From Tateyamaria sp. ANG-S1 (GTDB taxonomy: Bacteria > Pseudomonadota > Alphaproteobacteria > Rhodobacterales > Rhodobacteraceae), in contig NZ_JWLL01000006.1 of the NCBI RefSeq assembly GCF_000814025.1, forward strand, positions 62,001 to 126,000: DNA of 64,000 nt, given 5' to 3'. The notes beneath the pieces were generated by a model, which saw only the letters and a list, made by a program, of their open reading frames with translations, was not told the DNA's origin and ran no database searches. Every line of letters begins with the position of its first letter. Position 1 is the first letter of the stretch. This document shows, in pieces, positions 23,123-33,730 of the stretch. The position numbers and the translations under genes were made by a program.

Positions 23123-24567
23123 CGCTTTGGACATCGGCCGAGGCTGCGGCGGCCACGGGTGGCCGCGCGACCTGTGATTGGGCCGCGACGGGTGTGTCGA
23201 TTGACACGCGGACGCTTGAGGCCGGGGACTTGTTTGTCGCTTTGAAGGCGGCGCGCGATGGGCATGAGTTTGTCGCGCAGGCGTTGGAGAAGGGCGCGGC
23301 AGCGGCGCTGGTGTCCCATGTGCCCGAGGGTGTGGCAGAGGATGCGCCGCTGTTGATTGTGCCAGATGTTCTGGAGGGGTTGGAGGCGCTTGGGACCGCG
23401 GCCCGTGCCCGGACCGAGGCGCGTGTGGTGGCGATCACCGGGTCGGTTGGCAAGACCTCGACCAAGGAGATGTTGCGCGCGGTGCTGTCCGATCAGGGTC
23501 GGACCCATGCCAGCGTTGCCAGCTACAACAACCATTGGGGTGTGCCCCTGACACTGGCGCGGATGCCTGCGGACACGGAATATGCCGTGATCGAGATCGG
23601 GATGAGCAATCCGGGGGAGATTGCGCCACTGGCCAAGATGGCGCGCCCGCATGTCGCGATGATCACGACCGTGGCGGCGGCGCATCTGGAGGCGTTTGAG
23701 AGCATCGAGGGGATTGCGGTTGAAAAGGCGTCAATCCTGGAAGGGTTGGAACATGGCGGGACGGCCGTTCTGAACAACGACTGTTCGACGGCGGCCATCC
23801 TGCAGGCCAAGGCCCATGACATGAAGCGCCGCGACATTGGCTTTGGCGAACACGGCTTTAATTTCAAATTGAAATCGGTGGATTTGCAGCGCGATGCGAC
23901 GGTGGTGCAGGCGGAGGCGCATGAGGCGCCTTTGCTGTTCAAGATCGGGGCCGTGGGCCAGCACTATGCCATGAATGGCTTGGGTGCCTTGGCGTCGGCC
24001 GAGGCCTTGGGCGCCGATCTGGCGCTGGCCGCGCAATCGCTGGGCCGCTGGTCGCCCTATGAGGGGCGTGGGGCGCGCGAGGTCATCACGCTTGATCCGA
24101 TTGAGACGGATATGACGCTGGAGCTGATCGACGACAGCTACAATGCGAACCCGACCTCGATGGCGGCGGCTTTGGCGGTTCTAGCGGCGGCAGAGGTCAC
24201 CCACGACATCGGGCGCGTCAGCAAGGGGCGGCGGATCGCCTTTCTGGGGGATATGAAGGAGCTTGGTCCGGATGGGCCTGCGATGCACGCGGAGCTGGCG
24301 CAGTTGGAGACGATGGAGCGGATCGATAAGGTGCACTGTATCGGTCCGCTGATGAAGCATCTGTACGACGCGCTGCCTGCCGAGAAGCAGGGGCTGTGGG
24401 CTGAGACTTCCGACGAGATGGCCGCGCAGGTGGCCCGCCGCCTCGACAGCGGTGACGTTGTTCTGGCAAAGGGCTCTCTGACGATGAACCTTGCCCGCGT
24501 CGTTGACGCGATCCGCAAAATGGGCCATCCGGTAGATAAGGGCGAAGACCCACACGATAAGAACTAG
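23119..24567 (+). CDS. murF: UDP-MurNAc-tripeptide:D-Ala-D-Ala ligase MurF
   Basis: 482 residues. ATP loop ITGSVGKTSTKEM, followed by SYNNHWGVPLTL, the conserved MurF substrate region, and DDSYNANPTSM in the C-terminal part. It adds D-alanyl-D-alanine to complete UDP-MurNAc-pentapeptide. ATG overlaps the murE stop codon. The C-terminal end is slightly longer than in E. coli MurF. Confidence 0.97.
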   Translation: MTLWTSAEAAAATGGRATCDWAATGVSIDTRTLEAGDLFVALKAARDGHEFVAQALEKGAAAALVSHVPEGVAEDAPLLIVPDVLEGLEALGTAARARTEARVVAITGSVGKTSTKEMLRAVLSDQGRTHASVASYNNHWGVPLTLARMPADTEYAVIEIGMSNPGEIAPLAKMARPHVAMITTVAAAHLEAFESIEGIAVEKASILEGLEHGGTAVLNNDCSTAAILQAKAHDMKRRDIGFGEHGFNFKLKSVDLQRDATVVQAEAHEAPLLFKIGAVGQHYAMNGLGALASAEALGADLALAAQSLGRWSPYEGRGAREVITLDPIETDMTLELIDDSYNANPTSMAAALAVLAAAEVTHDIGRVSKGRRIAFLGDMKELGPDGPAMHAELAQLETMERIDKVHCIGPLMKHLYDALPAEKQGLWAETSDEMAAQVARRLDSGDVVLAKGSLTMNLARVVDAIRKMGHPVDKGEDPHDKN

Positions 24568-24579
24568 GGACAGGCAGGC

Positions 24580-25662
24580 ATGCTATTTTGGTTGACGGCA
24601 CTTTCGGATGGCGGGGACGTGTTCAACCTGTTCCGCTATATCACCTTCCGGGCCGGTGGGGCGTTCATGACGGCCCTTTTGTTTGGTTTTCTGTTTGGCC
24701 GACCGCTGATTGCGGTGCTGCGCAAGAAGCAGGGCAAGGGGCAGCCCATTCGCGATGACGGGCCCGAGGGGCACTTTGCCAAGGCGGGCACGCCGACCAT
24801 GGGCGGGTTGTTGATTGTCGGTGCGCTTGTCACGTCGACCTTGCTGTGGGCGCGGTGGGACAATCCGTTTATGTGGATTGTGCTGGGGGTGACGTTGGCC
24901 TTTGCGCTGATCGGGTTTGCCGACGACTATGCCAAGGTGTCCAAGCAGAACACGGCGGGGGTGCCGGGCAAGGTGCGGCTGCTTCTGGGATTTATCATCG
25001 CGGGCGTGGCTGCGTTTTTCGCCACGATGAACCATCCCGACATGCTGCAGAACCAGTTGGCGGTGCCGGTGTTCAAGGACCTGCTTGTCAACCTTGGTGT
25101 CCTGTTCATCCCGTTCTCGATCATCGTGATTGTGGGATCTGCCAATGCTGTGAACCTGACCGACGGACTGGATGGGCTGGCGATCATGCCGGTGATGATT
25201 GCGGGCGGTACGCTTGGCATTATCGCATATGCCGTGGGGCGTGTGGACTTCACCGATTACCTGGATGTGCATTATGTGCCCGGTACGGGTGAGCTTTTGA
25301 TCTTTACTGCCGCGCTCTTTGGCGGGGGCCTGGGCTTTCTGTGGTACAATGCACCGCCTGCGGCGGTGTTCATGGGGGACACCGGCTCGCTGGCTCTGGG
25401 CGGTGCATTGGGAGCGATTGCGGTGGCGACAAAGCACGAGCTGGTGCTGGCCATTGTGGGTGGCCTCTTCGTGGTCGAGGCGCTGTCTGTGATCGTGCAG
25501 GTGCTGTACTTCAAGCGGACGGGCAAGCGGGTGTTCCTGATGGCCCCCATTCACCACCACTATGAAAAGAAGGGCTGGGCCGAGCCGCAGATCGTGATCC
25601 GGTTCTGGATCATCTCGCTGATCCTGGCGATGATCGGGCTGGCCACGCTGAAGGTGCGCTAG
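24580..25662 (+). CDS. mraY: Phospho-MurNAc-pentapeptide transferase MraY
   Basis: 360 residues with ten hydrophobic segments. Conserved cytoplasmic motifs: [20 protein letters not shown] with TPTMGGLLI after it, the Asp pair in [19 protein letters not shown], and [12 protein letters not shown] near the end. It transfers phospho-MurNAc-pentapeptide to undecaprenyl phosphate, making lipid I in the inner membrane. The stop codon TAG overlaps the GTG of the next gene by one base. Confidence 0.98.
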   Translation: MLFWLTALSDGGDVFNLFRYITFRAGGAFMTALLFGFLFGRPLIAVLRKKQGKGQPIRDDGPEGHFAKAGTPTMGGLLIVGALVTSTLLWARWDNPFMWIVLGVTLAFALIGFADDYAKVSKQNTAGVPGKVRLLLGFIIAGVAAFFATMNHPDMLQNQLAVPVFKDLLVNLGVLFIPFSIIVIVGSANAVNLTDGLDGLAIMPVMIAGGTLGIIAYAVGRVDFTDYLDVHYVPGTGELLIFTAALFGGGLGFLWYNAPPAAVFMGDTGSLALGGALGAIAVATKHELVLAIVGGLFVVEALSVIVQVLYFKRTGKRVFLMAPIHHHYEKKGWAEPQIVIRFWIISLILAMIGLATLKVR

Positions 25663-26318
25663 TGCCGCGCGCGCTGGTCACGGGCGGCAATCGCGGCATC
25701 GGGTATGCGATGGCCGAGGGGCTGTGCGCGCGAGGCGTGGACGTGGTCATCGGGGCGCGCGATGCACAGGCGGGTGCTGCGGCAGCCGCCGCCATTGGGT
25801 GCGATTGGGTGCAATTGGACCTTGAGGCCCCCGAGAGTTTTGCCCCGGCCATCGCGGACGCAGGCGAGATTGACATCCTGATCAACAACGCGGGCATCCT
25901 GATCGAAGACAGCATGATTGCGCATCCCGACGGCCTGCGCCGGTCGATGCAGGTCATGTTCCACGCGCCCTTTGAGCTGATCCTGCTGTGCCTGCCGCAT
26001 ATGGCGAAAGCCGGGCATGGGCGGATCATCAACCTCAGCTCCGGCTGGGGCGCCTTTGATGAAGGGCTGGAAGGCCCCGGCGGCTATGGTGTTGCCAAGG
26101 CCGCGCTGAACGCGCTGTCTCATGCCCTGCCGCGCGATCTGCCGACAGGTGTCAGCATCAACGCGATGTGCCCGGGCTGGGTGCATACGCGCATGGGCGG
26201 TCAGGCCGCGCCGCGTACCCCGGAGGAAGGGGCCGACACTGCCATCTGGCTAGCACTCGATGCACCCCCATATCTGACAGGCAAGTTCTTTCGAGACCGA
26301 GAGGAAAAGGCGTGGTGA
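25662..26318 (+). CDS. SDR-family oxidoreductase inside the dcw cluster
   Basis: 218 residues, GTG start overlapping the mraY stop. Rossmann motif TGGNRGIG (7-14), NNAG (about 87-90), the catalytic Ser region NLSSGWG and the YxxxK pair as YGVAKAAL. This is a classical short-chain dehydrogenase with NAD(P)H; the substrate is unknown. The place between mraY and murD, with translational coupling to mraY, is not part of the classic dcw order and suggests insertion or a role linked to envelope growth. It is followed directly by the repeat at 26323-26370. Confidence 0.9.
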   Translation: MPRALVTGGNRGIGYAMAEGLCARGVDVVIGARDAQAGAAAAAAIGCDWVQLDLEAPESFAPAIADAGEIDILINNAGILIEDSMIAHPDGLRRSMQVMFHAPFELILLCLPHMAKAGHGRIINLSSGWGAFDEGLEGPGGYGVAKAALNALSHALPRDLPTGVSINAMCPGWVHTRMGGQAAPRTPEEGADTAIWLALDAPPYLTGKFFRDREEKAW

Positions 26319-26322
26319 TGAT

Positions 26323-26370
26323 CTTTCTTCTGGCTGAAAATACCTCGGGGGTCTGGGGGCAGAGCCCCCA
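26323..26370 (+). repeat. Stop-proximal repeat, copy A
   Basis: It begins 4 bases after the SDR stop codon: TTTCTTCTGGCTGAAAATAC, then CTCGGGGGTC, then hairpin TGGGGGC-aga-GCCCCCA (26354-26370). Related sequences follow two other stop codons at 60.5 and 63.2 kb in the same orientation relative to the upstream gene. There is no T-run after the hairpin. Confidence 0.8.
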
Positions 26371-26382
26371 GGGCGTCACGCT

Positions 26383-27777
26383 ATGATCCCGGTGCAGGGT
26401 CTGACCGGCGCGCGGGTCGCGGTGCTTGGCCTGGGCCGGTCTGGCCTGTCCGCTGCACGTGCGCTGGCGGCAGGTGGTGCGACGCCGGTGTGCTGGGACG
26501 ACAACCCGGAGGCGCAAGCGCGCGCCGAGGCGGAGGGGTTCACCTGTCTCAACCTCAAGAAACAGGGTGCCTTTGAGGACATCGCGCGGCTGATTGTCAG
26601 CCCGGGCATTCCGCATCTTTACCCGTCGCCGAACCCTGTCATTGCGGCAGCCTTGGCGGCCGGTGTGCCGGTCGACAATGATATCGGGCTGTTCTTTCAG
26701 TCCTTTGCGACATCCGACTGGCACCGCTTTGACACCGCGCCGCGGGTCATTGCAGTCACCGGGTCCAACGGTAAGTCCACGACCTGCGCGCTGCTTCACC
26801 ACATCATGGAGGTGGCGGGGCGGCCTAGCCAGTTGGCGGGCAATATAGGTCGCGGTGTGCTGGACATCGACCCGCCCCATGACGGCGAAGTGGTGGTCTT
26901 GGAGCTGTCGAGTTACCAGACCGATCTGGCGCGCAGCCTGACGCCGGACGTGGCCGTGTTTACGAACCTGTCCCCCGACCATCTGGACCGCCACGCGGGC
27001 ATGGGTGGCTATTTCGCGGCCAAGCGTCGGCTCTTTGCCGAGGGCGGGCCGGATCGGGCCGTAATCGGTGTGGATGAGGATGAGGGGCGGTTTTTGGCCG
27101 GGCAGCTTGCCGAAGTGCCGACGGATGATCGGGTGATCCGGGTGTCCGTCGCTGAGAAGTTGACCGGGCCCGGCTGGCAGGTCTTTGCGAAGAAAGGGTT
27201 TCTGTCGGAGTATCGCAAGGGGCGTCAGGTGGCGTCCGTTGACTTGCGCGGCGTGGCGGGATTACCGGGCGCGCACAACCATCAGAACGCCTGTGCCGCC
27301 TATGCTGCTGCCCGTGCGGTTGGGGTGGCGCCGAAGGTGATCGAGCAGGCGTTTCACAGCTTTGCTGGCCTGCCCCATCGCAGCCAGACCATCGCTGAGG
27401 CGGGTGGCGTGCGCTATGTCAACGACAGCAAGGCCACAAATGTTGACAGCGCGGCCAAGGCGCTTGCCGCCTTCGACAACATCCGCTGGATTTGCGGCGG
27501 TTTGCAAAAGGAGGGTGGGCTGGAGGGCCTCGCATCGTCCTTGGGCAAGGTGAAGAAAGCCTATGTCATCGGGCGCGAGGCGGCGCAGTTTGCCATGCAG
27601 ATTGACGTGGATGCGCAGGTGTGTGGAACGATGGAGACTGCCGTTGAGGCTGCGATGGTTGAGGCGGAAGACGGTGATGTGGTGCTGCTTGCGCCCGCGG
27701 CGGCGAGTTTCGATCAATATGACAGTTTCGAGCGTCGCGGTGAGGATTTCGTGGCGGAAGTGACCAGGCGGTTGTGA
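26383..27777 (+). CDS. murD: UDP-MurNAc-L-alanine:D-glutamate ligase MurD
   Basis: 464 residues. N-terminal Rossmann part begins [23 protein letters not shown] loop [23 protein letters not shown] and [12 protein letters not shown] in the central domain; [11 protein letters not shown] in the C-terminal domain. It adds D-glutamate to UDP-MurNAc-L-Ala. Separated from the SDR gene by 64 bases that hold repeat A; no promoter was identified there, so it probably depends on read-through. Confidence 0.97.
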   Translation: MIPVQGLTGARVAVLGLGRSGLSAARALAAGGATPVCWDDNPEAQARAEAEGFTCLNLKKQGAFEDIARLIVSPGIPHLYPSPNPVIAAALAAGVPVDNDIGLFFQSFATSDWHRFDTAPRVIAVTGSNGKSTTCALLHHIMEVAGRPSQLAGNIGRGVLDIDPPHDGEVVVLELSSYQTDLARSLTPDVAVFTNLSPDHLDRHAGMGGYFAAKRRLFAEGGPDRAVIGVDEDEGRFLAGQLAEVPTDDRVIRVSVAEKLTGPGWQVFAKKGFLSEYRKGRQVASVDLRGVAGLPGAHNHQNACAAYAAARAVGVAPKVIEQAFHSFAGLPHRSQTIAEAGGVRYVNDSKATNVDSAAKALAAFDNIRWICGGLQKEGGLEGLASSLGKVKKAYVIGREAAQFAMQIDVDAQVCGTMETAVEAAMVEAEDGDVVLLAPAAASFDQYDSFERRGEDFVAEVTRRL

Positions 27778-28121
27778 TCCAGCGGAGCGCGCGTACGCGC
27801 GCACGACATTTTTTGGTTTTGGCTTCGGACCCACCAAAACAAAGCCTTTGTCTCTGATCCGCCATGCGCATGATCTTTGGCGTGACAGCTCCGACCGTCT
27901 TTCCCAAGCAAAATAGCCGTATCCCCGCTGGGCGGGGCCCCTCGGCGATTTTGCTTGTCAAAGCCCGTCGGCCCCGTCTCTTGAAGATCAAGCGAGGACG
28001 GCTCCGAAACAAAGAGATTGCGACTGCAAAGGCAGGCGCAATCAGTGGCAAGGGTAGCTTTGCCTGCAAAGCTGCCAGCCACGCCATGGAGGAACTGGGT
28101 GCTTGCAATGCGTGACCGACG
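27778..28121. repeat. Intergenic block rich in inverted repeats; no gene seen
   Basis: Six inverted repeats lie in 344 bases: 27787-27802 (16-bp palindrome GCGCGCGTACGCGCGC, perhaps the murD terminator with later ATTTTTT), 27816-27840 (GTTTTGG/CCAAAAC), 27906-27956 (a 14-bp stem AAGCAAAATAGCCG/CGGCGATTTTGCTT with one mismatch, enclosing CCCCGC-tgg-GCGGGG), 28016-28043 (GATTGCG/CGCAATC), 28053-28076 (11-bp stem, 2-base loop) and 28110-28127 (GCGTGAC/GTCACGC, overlapping the stop of the FAD oxidoreductase). Open frames across it overlap this symmetry and look non-coding. Confidence 0.6.
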
Positions 28122-29294
28122 TCACGCCTGTTCCGAAATATGCCGCGCCGTGGCCATGGCCGAGGACCAGGCCCATTGGAAATTGTAGCCGCCCAGCCAA
28201 CCCGTCACGTCGAGCGCTTCGCCGATAAAGTATAGGCCCGGCGTGGTTTGGGATTCCATGGTTTTTGAGCTGATCTGATCGGTGGCGACGCCGCCGCGTG
28301 TCACCTCCGCCGTGCGGTAGCCTTCGGTGCCGCCGGGGGTGAGCTGCCATTGGGTCAGGTCGTGGGTGAGTGCGTAGATGCGCGCGTCCGACAGGTCGCC
28401 GAGGCGGCCTGAGAGGTCCATCTGGGTGCTGAGGTGATCGACGAGGCGCGCGGGCAGGTGGCGGGAGAGTTCCGTTGTCAGGGCTTTCTTGCCGTCGCTG
28501 GTGCGTTTGTCGCGTAGGGTCGCGGCGAGGTTTGTTTCGGGGGCGAGGTGGACCGTGATCGCGTCGCCTGCATCCCAATAGCTGGAGGCTTGCAGGATGG
28601 CGGGACCCGAGAGGCCGCGGTGGGTGAAGAGCATCCCTTCGTCGAAGCTGGTGCCGTTTGCTGTGACGCGCGCGGGGCATGAGACGCCGGAAATGTCGGC
28701 GAAGCGGCGGTCGGGGAAGGTGAAGGGGACAAGGGCGGGTTCTGTGGCAGTGATCCGGTGGCCGAATTGTTTGGCGATGTCGTAGGCGAAGCCGGTGGCG
28801 CCCATCTTGGGGATGGATTTGCCGCCTGTGGCGATGACGGCGTTGCGGGCCGTGAGTGTGCGGGTGCCGTTGAGGGTGAAGGTGAACCCTTCGTTACCCT
28901 TTGCAAATTCTGTGACCTCGGTTTGCAAATGTAACTCAACCCCGGCGGACTGCATGAGGCCGCGTAGCATGGCGATGATGTCCTTGGCCGAATTGTCGCA
29001 GAAAAGCTGGCCGAGGGTTTTCTCGTGCCAGGCGATGCCATGCCGGTCGACGAGGTCGATGAAATCCCATTGGGTGTAGCGGGCGAGGGCGGATTTGGCG
29101 AAGTGGGGGTTCTCGCTGATGAAGGCGTGGGCGTCGCAATAGAGGTTTGTGAAATTGCAGCGCCCGCCGCCGGAGATGCGGATTTTTTCGCCCGGAGCCT
29201 TGGCGTGATCGACCAGCAGCACGCGCCTGCCTGCATGGGCCGCGCACATCATGCCCGCCGCCCCGGCGCCGATGATCAGGGTATCAAAATCCAT
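28122..29294 (-). CDS. NAD(P)/FAD-dependent oxidoreductase, HI0933/YhiN (BaiN-like) family
   Basis: 390 residues. FAD-binding GxGxxG as IIGAGAAGMMCA at the N-terminus, then the family signature KIRISGGGRCNFTN, and a C-terminal second dinucleotide segment with GLYFIGEALDVTGWLGGYNFQ (split: GLYFIGEALD, GWLGGYNFQWAW). Members are flavoproteins of uncertain physiological role. It is the only minus-strand gene inside the dcw region and interrupts murD-ftsW. Start at ATG 29294; an ATG six codons upstream is possible. Confidence 0.9.
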   Translation of the reverse strand: MDFDTLIIGAGAAGMMCAAHAGRRVLLVDHAKAPGEKIRISGGGRCNFTNLYCDAHAFISENPHFAKSALARYTQWDFIDLVDRHGIAWHEKTLGQLFCDNSAKDIIAMLRGLMQSAGVELHLQTEVTEFAKGNEGFTFTLNGTRTLTARNAVIATGGKSIPKMGATGFAYDIAKQFGHRITATEPALVPFTFPDRRFADISGVSCPARVTANGTSFDEGMLFTHRGLSGPAILQASSYWDAGDAITVHLAPETNLAATLRDKRTSDGKKALTTELSRHLPARLVDHLSTQMDLSGRLGDLSDARIYALTHDLTQWQLTPGGTEGYRTAEVTRGGVATDQISSKTMESQTTPGLYFIGEALDVTGWLGGYNFQWAWSSAMATARHISEQA

Positions 29295-29400
29295 GACGTC
29301 CCCGTGCAGCATTGCACAGAAAGGGTCAAGCAGGCGGGGTTGTGCGCAAATGTCGCTCGCTTACCTGACTGGGAGTGAAACATTTTACGGGAGACCGCAT

Positions 29401-29928
29401 ATGACTGCTTTGGCCGCTGGCTCTGACTTTCCGAAACTTGATGTCGCGCAGTTGGGCGGCGGGACGCTGACGCTGGGCGCGCCCCGTGGGGGGCACGACT
29501 GGCAACTCGTTGTCGTTTATCGCGGCCTGCATTGTCCGCTGTGCAAGAAGTACCTGGCGCAGTTGCAGGAGTTGGAAAGCGCATTCAATGCCGAAGGTGT
29601 CGATGTTGTTGCCGTCTCTGGCGATCCCGAAGACAAGGCGCAAGCGATGGTGGACGAAAAGGAGCTGTCTTTGGCGATGGGCTTTGGTCTGAGCGTTGCG
29701 CAGATGGTGGAGCTGGGTGTGTACGTGTCCGATCCGCGTAGCCCGCAGGAGACGGATCGTCCGTTTCCTGAGCCCGGTCTGTTTGTTGTGAACGGGGACG
29801 GGGCGATCCAGATGGTGGATGTGTCGAACGCGCCCTTCCTGCGTCCCGATCTGCAGGCGGTGCTGAACGGCATCAAGTTCATCCGCGCCAATGATTACCC
29901 GATCCGGGGCACGCACAAGGCTGCTTGA
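29401..29928 (+). CDS. Peroxiredoxin-like (AhpC/TSA) family protein
   Basis: 175 residues with a thioredoxin fold: VVVYRGLHCPLCKKYLAQL carries CPLC at the position of the peroxidatic Cys, and VVAVSGDPEDKA and LFVVNGDG follow. The CxxC instead of the single Cys of classic peroxiredoxins places it in the peroxiredoxin-like group with a thiol-disulfide role. GGGAG precedes the ATG at 29401. It is divergent from the FAD oxidoreductase (106 bases), and ends with its own terminator before ftsW. Confidence 0.88.
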   Translation: MTALAAGSDFPKLDVAQLGGGTLTLGAPRGGHDWQLVVVYRGLHCPLCKKYLAQLQELESAFNAEGVDVVAVSGDPEDKAQAMVDEKELSLAMGFGLSVAQMVELGVYVSDPRSPQETDRPFPEPGLFVVNGDGAIQMVDVSNAPFLRPDLQAVLNGIKFIRANDYPIRGTHKAA

Positions 29929-29949
29929 CGGGGCGGCGTAACCTTGCCT

Positions 29950-29987
29950 GCGGGCCAGTAAACTAAGGCTGGCCCGCGCGTTCTTTT
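29950..29987 (+). terminator. Rho-independent terminator between peroxiredoxin and ftsW
   Basis: GCGGGCCAG (29950-29958) pairs perfectly with CTGGCCCGC (29969-29977), followed shortly by TTCTTTT (29981-29987). It should separate the peroxiredoxin transcript from the second half of the dcw cluster, so ftsW needs a promoter between 29988 and 30063 or read-through. Confidence 0.75.
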
Positions 29988-30063
29988 GCCGCTATGCTTG
30001 GCGCTAACGCACGCGGGACCAACCCGCGGCGTGAGGCAGAGACAGGCAGCAAGGCGGCAGATC

Positions 30064-31227
30064 ATGACTGAAATGGTCTATGGCGCGGTCCCGGTGCGGG
30101 ACGGCGAACCCATTCTTCCTAAGTGGTGGCGCACGGTCGACAAATGGTCGTTGAGTTGTGTGCTGTTCCTCTTTGCCATTGGCCTGCTTCTGGGGCTCGC
30201 GGCGTCGGTGCCGCTGGCGGAGAAGAACGGATTTCCCCCCTTTCACTATGTGACCCGGCAGGCGCTGTTTGGCGTGCTGGCGCTGATGGTGATGATTGTC
30301 ACGTCGATGATGTCGCCGGTTGTGGTGCGGCGTTTGGCTGTGCTGGGGTTCCTTGTGTCCTTTGTCGCGCTTGCGATGCTGCCTTTCTTTGGCACCGACT
30401 TCGGTAAGGGTGCTGTGCGGTGGTATTCGCTTGGCTTTGCCGCGATCCAGCCGTCTGAGTTTTTGAAACCCGGTTTTGTTGTCGCTGCCGCGTGGATGCT
30501 GGCGGCGAGCCAGGATTTGAACGGGCCGCCGGGGCGGACGTGGTCCTTTGCCTTGTGCATCTCCATCGTGCTGATGCTGGCGCTGCAGCCTGACTTTGGC
30601 CAAGCCTGCCTGGTCCTGTTTGGCTGGGGTGTGATGTATTTCGTGGCCGGTGCGCCGATGATCCTGCTTGTCGGCATGGCGGGGCTGGTCGTGTTTGGCG
30701 GCACGATTGCCTATTCCAATTCCGAGCACTTTGCCCGCAGGATTGACGGATTCCTGAGCCCAGATGTCGATCCGCGTACGCAGTTGGGCTATGCCACCAA
30801 CGCCATCCAAGAGGGTGGTCTGTTCGGCGTCGGCGTGGGCGAGGGGCAGGTGAAATGGTCGCTGCCCGATGCGCATACGGACTTCATCATTGCCGTGGCG
30901 GCAGAGGAATATGGCCTAATCCTCGTTCTGTGCATCATCGCGCTCTATACCGGGATCGTTGTGCGGTCGTTGATGCGCCTGATGCGGGAGCGTGATCCGT
31001 TCATTCGGCTGGCGGGCACGGGGCTTGCCTGCATGTTTGGCGTGCAGGCCATGATCAACATGGGTGTGGCTGTACGCTTGCTGCCTGCCAAGGGCATGAC
31101 CTTGCCCTTTGTCAGCTATGGCGGGTCGTCGGTGATTGCCTCCGGCATTGCCGTGGGCATGCTCCTGGCCTTTACCCGGAGCCGTCCGCAGGGCGAGATT
31201 TCTGATCTTTTGGGGCGTCGCCGATGA
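30064..31227 (+). CDS. ftsW: Septal peptidoglycan polymerase FtsW (SEDS family)
   Basis: 387 residues with about ten membrane segments. SEDS motifs: [24 protein letters not shown] loop (split: [15 protein letters not shown]), [18 protein letters not shown], and [14 protein letters not shown] near the end. It polymerises lipid II with FtsI at the septum. Start at 30064 places 40 cytoplasmic residues before the first membrane helix, usual for alphaproteobacteria; the frame is open further upstream to 29986. Its end overlaps murG by 4 bases. Confidence 0.96.
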   Translation: MTEMVYGAVPVRDGEPILPKWWRTVDKWSLSCVLFLFAIGLLLGLAASVPLAEKNGFPPFHYVTRQALFGVLALMVMIVTSMMSPVVVRRLAVLGFLVSFVALAMLPFFGTDFGKGAVRWYSLGFAAIQPSEFLKPGFVVAAAWMLAASQDLNGPPGRTWSFALCISIVLMLALQPDFGQACLVLFGWGVMYFVAGAPMILLVGMAGLVVFGGTIAYSNSEHFARRIDGFLSPDVDPRTQLGYATNAIQEGGLFGVGVGEGQVKWSLPDAHTDFIIAVAAEEYGLILVLCIIALYTGIVVRSLMRLMRERDPFIRLAGTGLACMFGVQAMINMGVAVRLLPAKGMTLPFVSYGGSSVIASGIAVGMLLAFTRSRPQGEISDLLGRRR

Positions 31228-32327
31228 CGAAACAGCCGCTTCTCCTTATGGCCGCAGGTGGGTCTGGTGGACACATGTTCCCGGCCCAGGCGCTGGCCGA
31301 GGCGATGCTGGCGCGCGGTTGGCGGGTGAAGCTGAGTACGGATGCGCGCGGTGCGCGGTATACCGAGGGTTTTCCCCATACGACCGAGATTGAGCAAGTG
31401 TCGTCCGCCACTTTCGCGCGCGGTGGGCCGCTGGCCAAAGCGGCGGTGCCGTTCCGCATTGCGGCGGGGATTGCCGGGGCGAAGATCAAGATGTTGCGGG
31501 ATCGACCTGCGGCCGTTGTGGGCTTCGGTGGCTATCCCACCATTCCGGCGCTGGCGGCGGCGACCATCCTGCGTGTGCCGCGCATGATCCATGAGCAGAA
31601 TGGTGTGCTGGGGCGCGTGAACCAGCTGTTTGCCAAGCGCGTTGATGTGGTGGCCTGTGGCACGTGGCCCACGGAACTGCCCGAAGGTGTCGAGGGCACC
31701 TATGTCGGCAATCCTGTGCGCGGGTCCGTGTTGGAACGGGCAGGGGCGGGCTATATCGCGCCCGGTGACTACCCGATGGAGATTTTGGTGATCGGCGGCA
31801 GCCAGGGTGCGCGCATCCTGTCCGATGTGATCCCGCCCGCCATTGCCAGCCTGTCGATGGAGCGCCTGCGCAACCTGCGCGTGAGCCATCAGGCGCGCGG
31901 CGAGGATGAGGAGCGTGTGCGCACCTTCTATGCCGAGAACGGGATCAACGCCGATGTGCAGCCGTTCTTTCACGATGTGCCGCGGCGGATGACCGAGTCG
32001 CAGTTGATCATCTCGCGCTCTGGGGCGTCGTCGGTTGCGGACATCTCGATCATCGGGCGTCCGTCGATCCTTGTGCCGCTTGCGTCGGCCATTCGCGATG
32101 AGCAGACGGCCAATGCGCGGGGGCTTGTCGATGCGGGGGCGGCGATCCTGATCCCCGAAAGCCAGTTGAGCGTCGAGAACGTGGCCGAACAGATCAATGC
32201 GGTGCTGGACAATCCCGACGGCGCGTTGCAAATGGCCAACTCCGCGCTGACCGTTGCCAAGCCGGATGCCACCGAACAACTTGTCTACTTGGTCGAGACC
32301 CTCAGCCAGAAAGGGAATGCCCAATGA
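31224..32327 (+). CDS. murG: UDP-GlcNAc:lipid I N-acetylglucosaminyltransferase MurG
   Basis: 367 residues. N-terminal glycine loop [17 protein letters not shown], the conserved [11 protein letters not shown] (acceptor domain), second glycine loop [13 protein letters not shown], and the UDP-GlcNAc site region [12 protein letters not shown] with [14 protein letters not shown]. It makes lipid II on the inner face of the membrane. ATG overlaps the ftsW stop, and its own stop overlaps murC (ATGA). Confidence 0.97.
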   Translation: MTKQPLLLMAAGGSGGHMFPAQALAEAMLARGWRVKLSTDARGARYTEGFPHTTEIEQVSSATFARGGPLAKAAVPFRIAAGIAGAKIKMLRDRPAAVVGFGGYPTIPALAAATILRVPRMIHEQNGVLGRVNQLFAKRVDVVACGTWPTELPEGVEGTYVGNPVRGSVLERAGAGYIAPGDYPMEILVIGGSQGARILSDVIPPAIASLSMERLRNLRVSHQARGEDEERVRTFYAENGINADVQPFFHDVPRRMTESQLIISRSGASSVADISIIGRPSILVPLASAIRDEQTANARGLVDAGAAILIPESQLSVENVAEQINAVLDNPDGALQMANSALTVAKPDATEQLVYLVETLSQKGNAQ

Positions 32328-33730
32328 ATGCCGCCACCAAACTGCCCGGAGACGTGGGTCCCATTCATTTCGTCGGCATCGGCGGGATTGGCATGTCGGG
32401 CATTGCCGAGGTGCTGTTGAACCATGGGTATGTGGTGCAGGGGTCTGACCTGAAGCGCACGGCGATAACCGAGCGGTTGGAAGAGTTGGGTGCGCGGGTT
32501 TTCGTGGGCCAGAATGCGAAGAACATTGAAGAGGCGGAGGTTGTCGTGATCTCTTCCGCGATCAAGCCGGGCAATGCGGAGCTGGACGCCGCGCGGGCGC
32601 GCGGCCTGCCCATCGTGCGGCGGGCCGAGATGCTGGCGGAACTTATGCGGTTGCGGTCGAACATTGCCGTGGCGGGCACGCATGGGAAGACGACGACCAC
32701 CACCATGGTTGCGGCCCTGCTGGATGAGGGCAAGTTTGATCCGACTGTGGTGAATGGCGGGATCATCCACGCCTATGGCTCGAATGCGCGCAAGGGTGAT
32801 GGCGAGTGGATGGTGGTGGAGGCCGACGAGAGCGACGGCACTTTCAACCGCTTGCCCGCGACCATTGCCATCGTGACCAATATCGACCCCGAGCATATGG
32901 AGCATTGGGGGACGGAAGAGGCGCTGCACAAGGGCTTTTACGAGTTTGTGTCAAACATTCCGTTCTACGGGTTGGCGGTGTGCTGCACCGATGATCCGGA
33001 TGTGCAGAGCCTTGTCGGCAAGATCACGGACCGTCGTGTCGTGACCTATGGCTTCAATGCGCAGGCCGATGTGCGGGCGATGAACCTGACCTATGAGAAT
33101 GGCGTGGCCCATTTTGATATCGCTTTGCAGGCCGAGGATCAGGTGATTGAGGGCTGCAGCCTGCCGATGCCTGGGGATCACAACGTGTCGAACGCGCTGA
33201 GCGCGGTGGCTGTGGCCCGGCATCTGGGCATGAAGGGCGATGAGATCCGCAGTGCTTTGGCGAAGTTCGGGGGCGTTAACCGTCGGTTTACCCGGGTGGG
33301 CGAGGTTGAGGGCATCACGATCATCGACGATTACGGCCACCACCCAACCGAGATTGCCGCCGTGCTGAAAGCTGCACGCCAAGCCACGACGGGCCGCGTC
33401 ATCGCGGTTCATCAGCCGCATCGCTATACGCGGCTGCATCACCATTTCGAGGAGTTCTGCTCCTGCTTCAATGATGCGGATGTCGTGGGGATTGGTGATG
33501 TGTTTGCTGCCGGTGAGGACCCCATTGAGGGCGCGAGCCGCGACGATCTGGTGGCTGGGTTGATCCGTCATGGGCACCGTCACGCGCGTGCCGTGGTGGA
33601 TGAGAACGATCTGGAGCGGCTGGTGCGCGAGCAGGCGCGGTCGGGTGATATGGTTGTGTGTCTGGGCGCCGGGTCGATCAGTGCCTGGGCCAACGGGTTG
33701 CCCGCGCGGTTGCACAAGGGTGCTGCGTGA
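32324..33730 (+). CDS. murC: UDP-MurNAc:L-alanine ligase MurC
   Basis: 468 residues. [17 protein letters not shown] at the N-terminus (UDP binding), ATP loop [23 protein letters not shown], and [18 protein letters not shown] and HQPHRYTR in the C-terminal domain. It adds the first amino acid of the stem peptide. Its TGA overlaps the GTG start of the next small gene. Confidence 0.97.
   Translation: MNAATKLPGDVGPIHFVGIGGIGMSGIAEVLLNHGYVVQGSDLKRTAITERLEELGARVFVGQNAKNIEEAEVVVISSAIKPGNAELDAARARGLPIVRRAEMLAELMRLRSNIAVAGTHGKTTTTTMVAALLDEGKFDPTVVNGGIIHAYGSNARKGDGEWMVVEADESDGTFNRLPATIAIVTNIDPEHMEHWGTEEALHKGFYEFVSNIPFYGLAVCCTDDPDVQSLVGKITDRRVVTYGFNAQADVRAMNLTYENGVAHFDIALQAEDQVIEGCSLPMPGDHNVSNALSAVAVARHLGMKGDEIRSALAKFGGVNRRFTRVGEVEGITIIDDYGHHPTEIAAVLKAARQATTGRVIAVHQPHRYTRLHHHFEEFCSCFNDADVVGIGDVFAAGEDPIEGASRDDLVAGLIRHGHRHARAVVDENDLERLVREQARSGDMVVCLGAGSISAWANGLPARLHKGAA

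Noticed and set aside
21653-23134. 493-codon open frame on the minus strand
   Set aside because: Antisense to murE, which carries all expected motifs. The same applies to long frames opposite murG (31116-32324) and recN (42763-44547).
27714-28082. 122-codon minus-strand frame between murD and the FAD oxidoreductase
   Set aside because: It overlaps the murD 3' end and consists of the inverted repeats themselves; no start signal and no domain.
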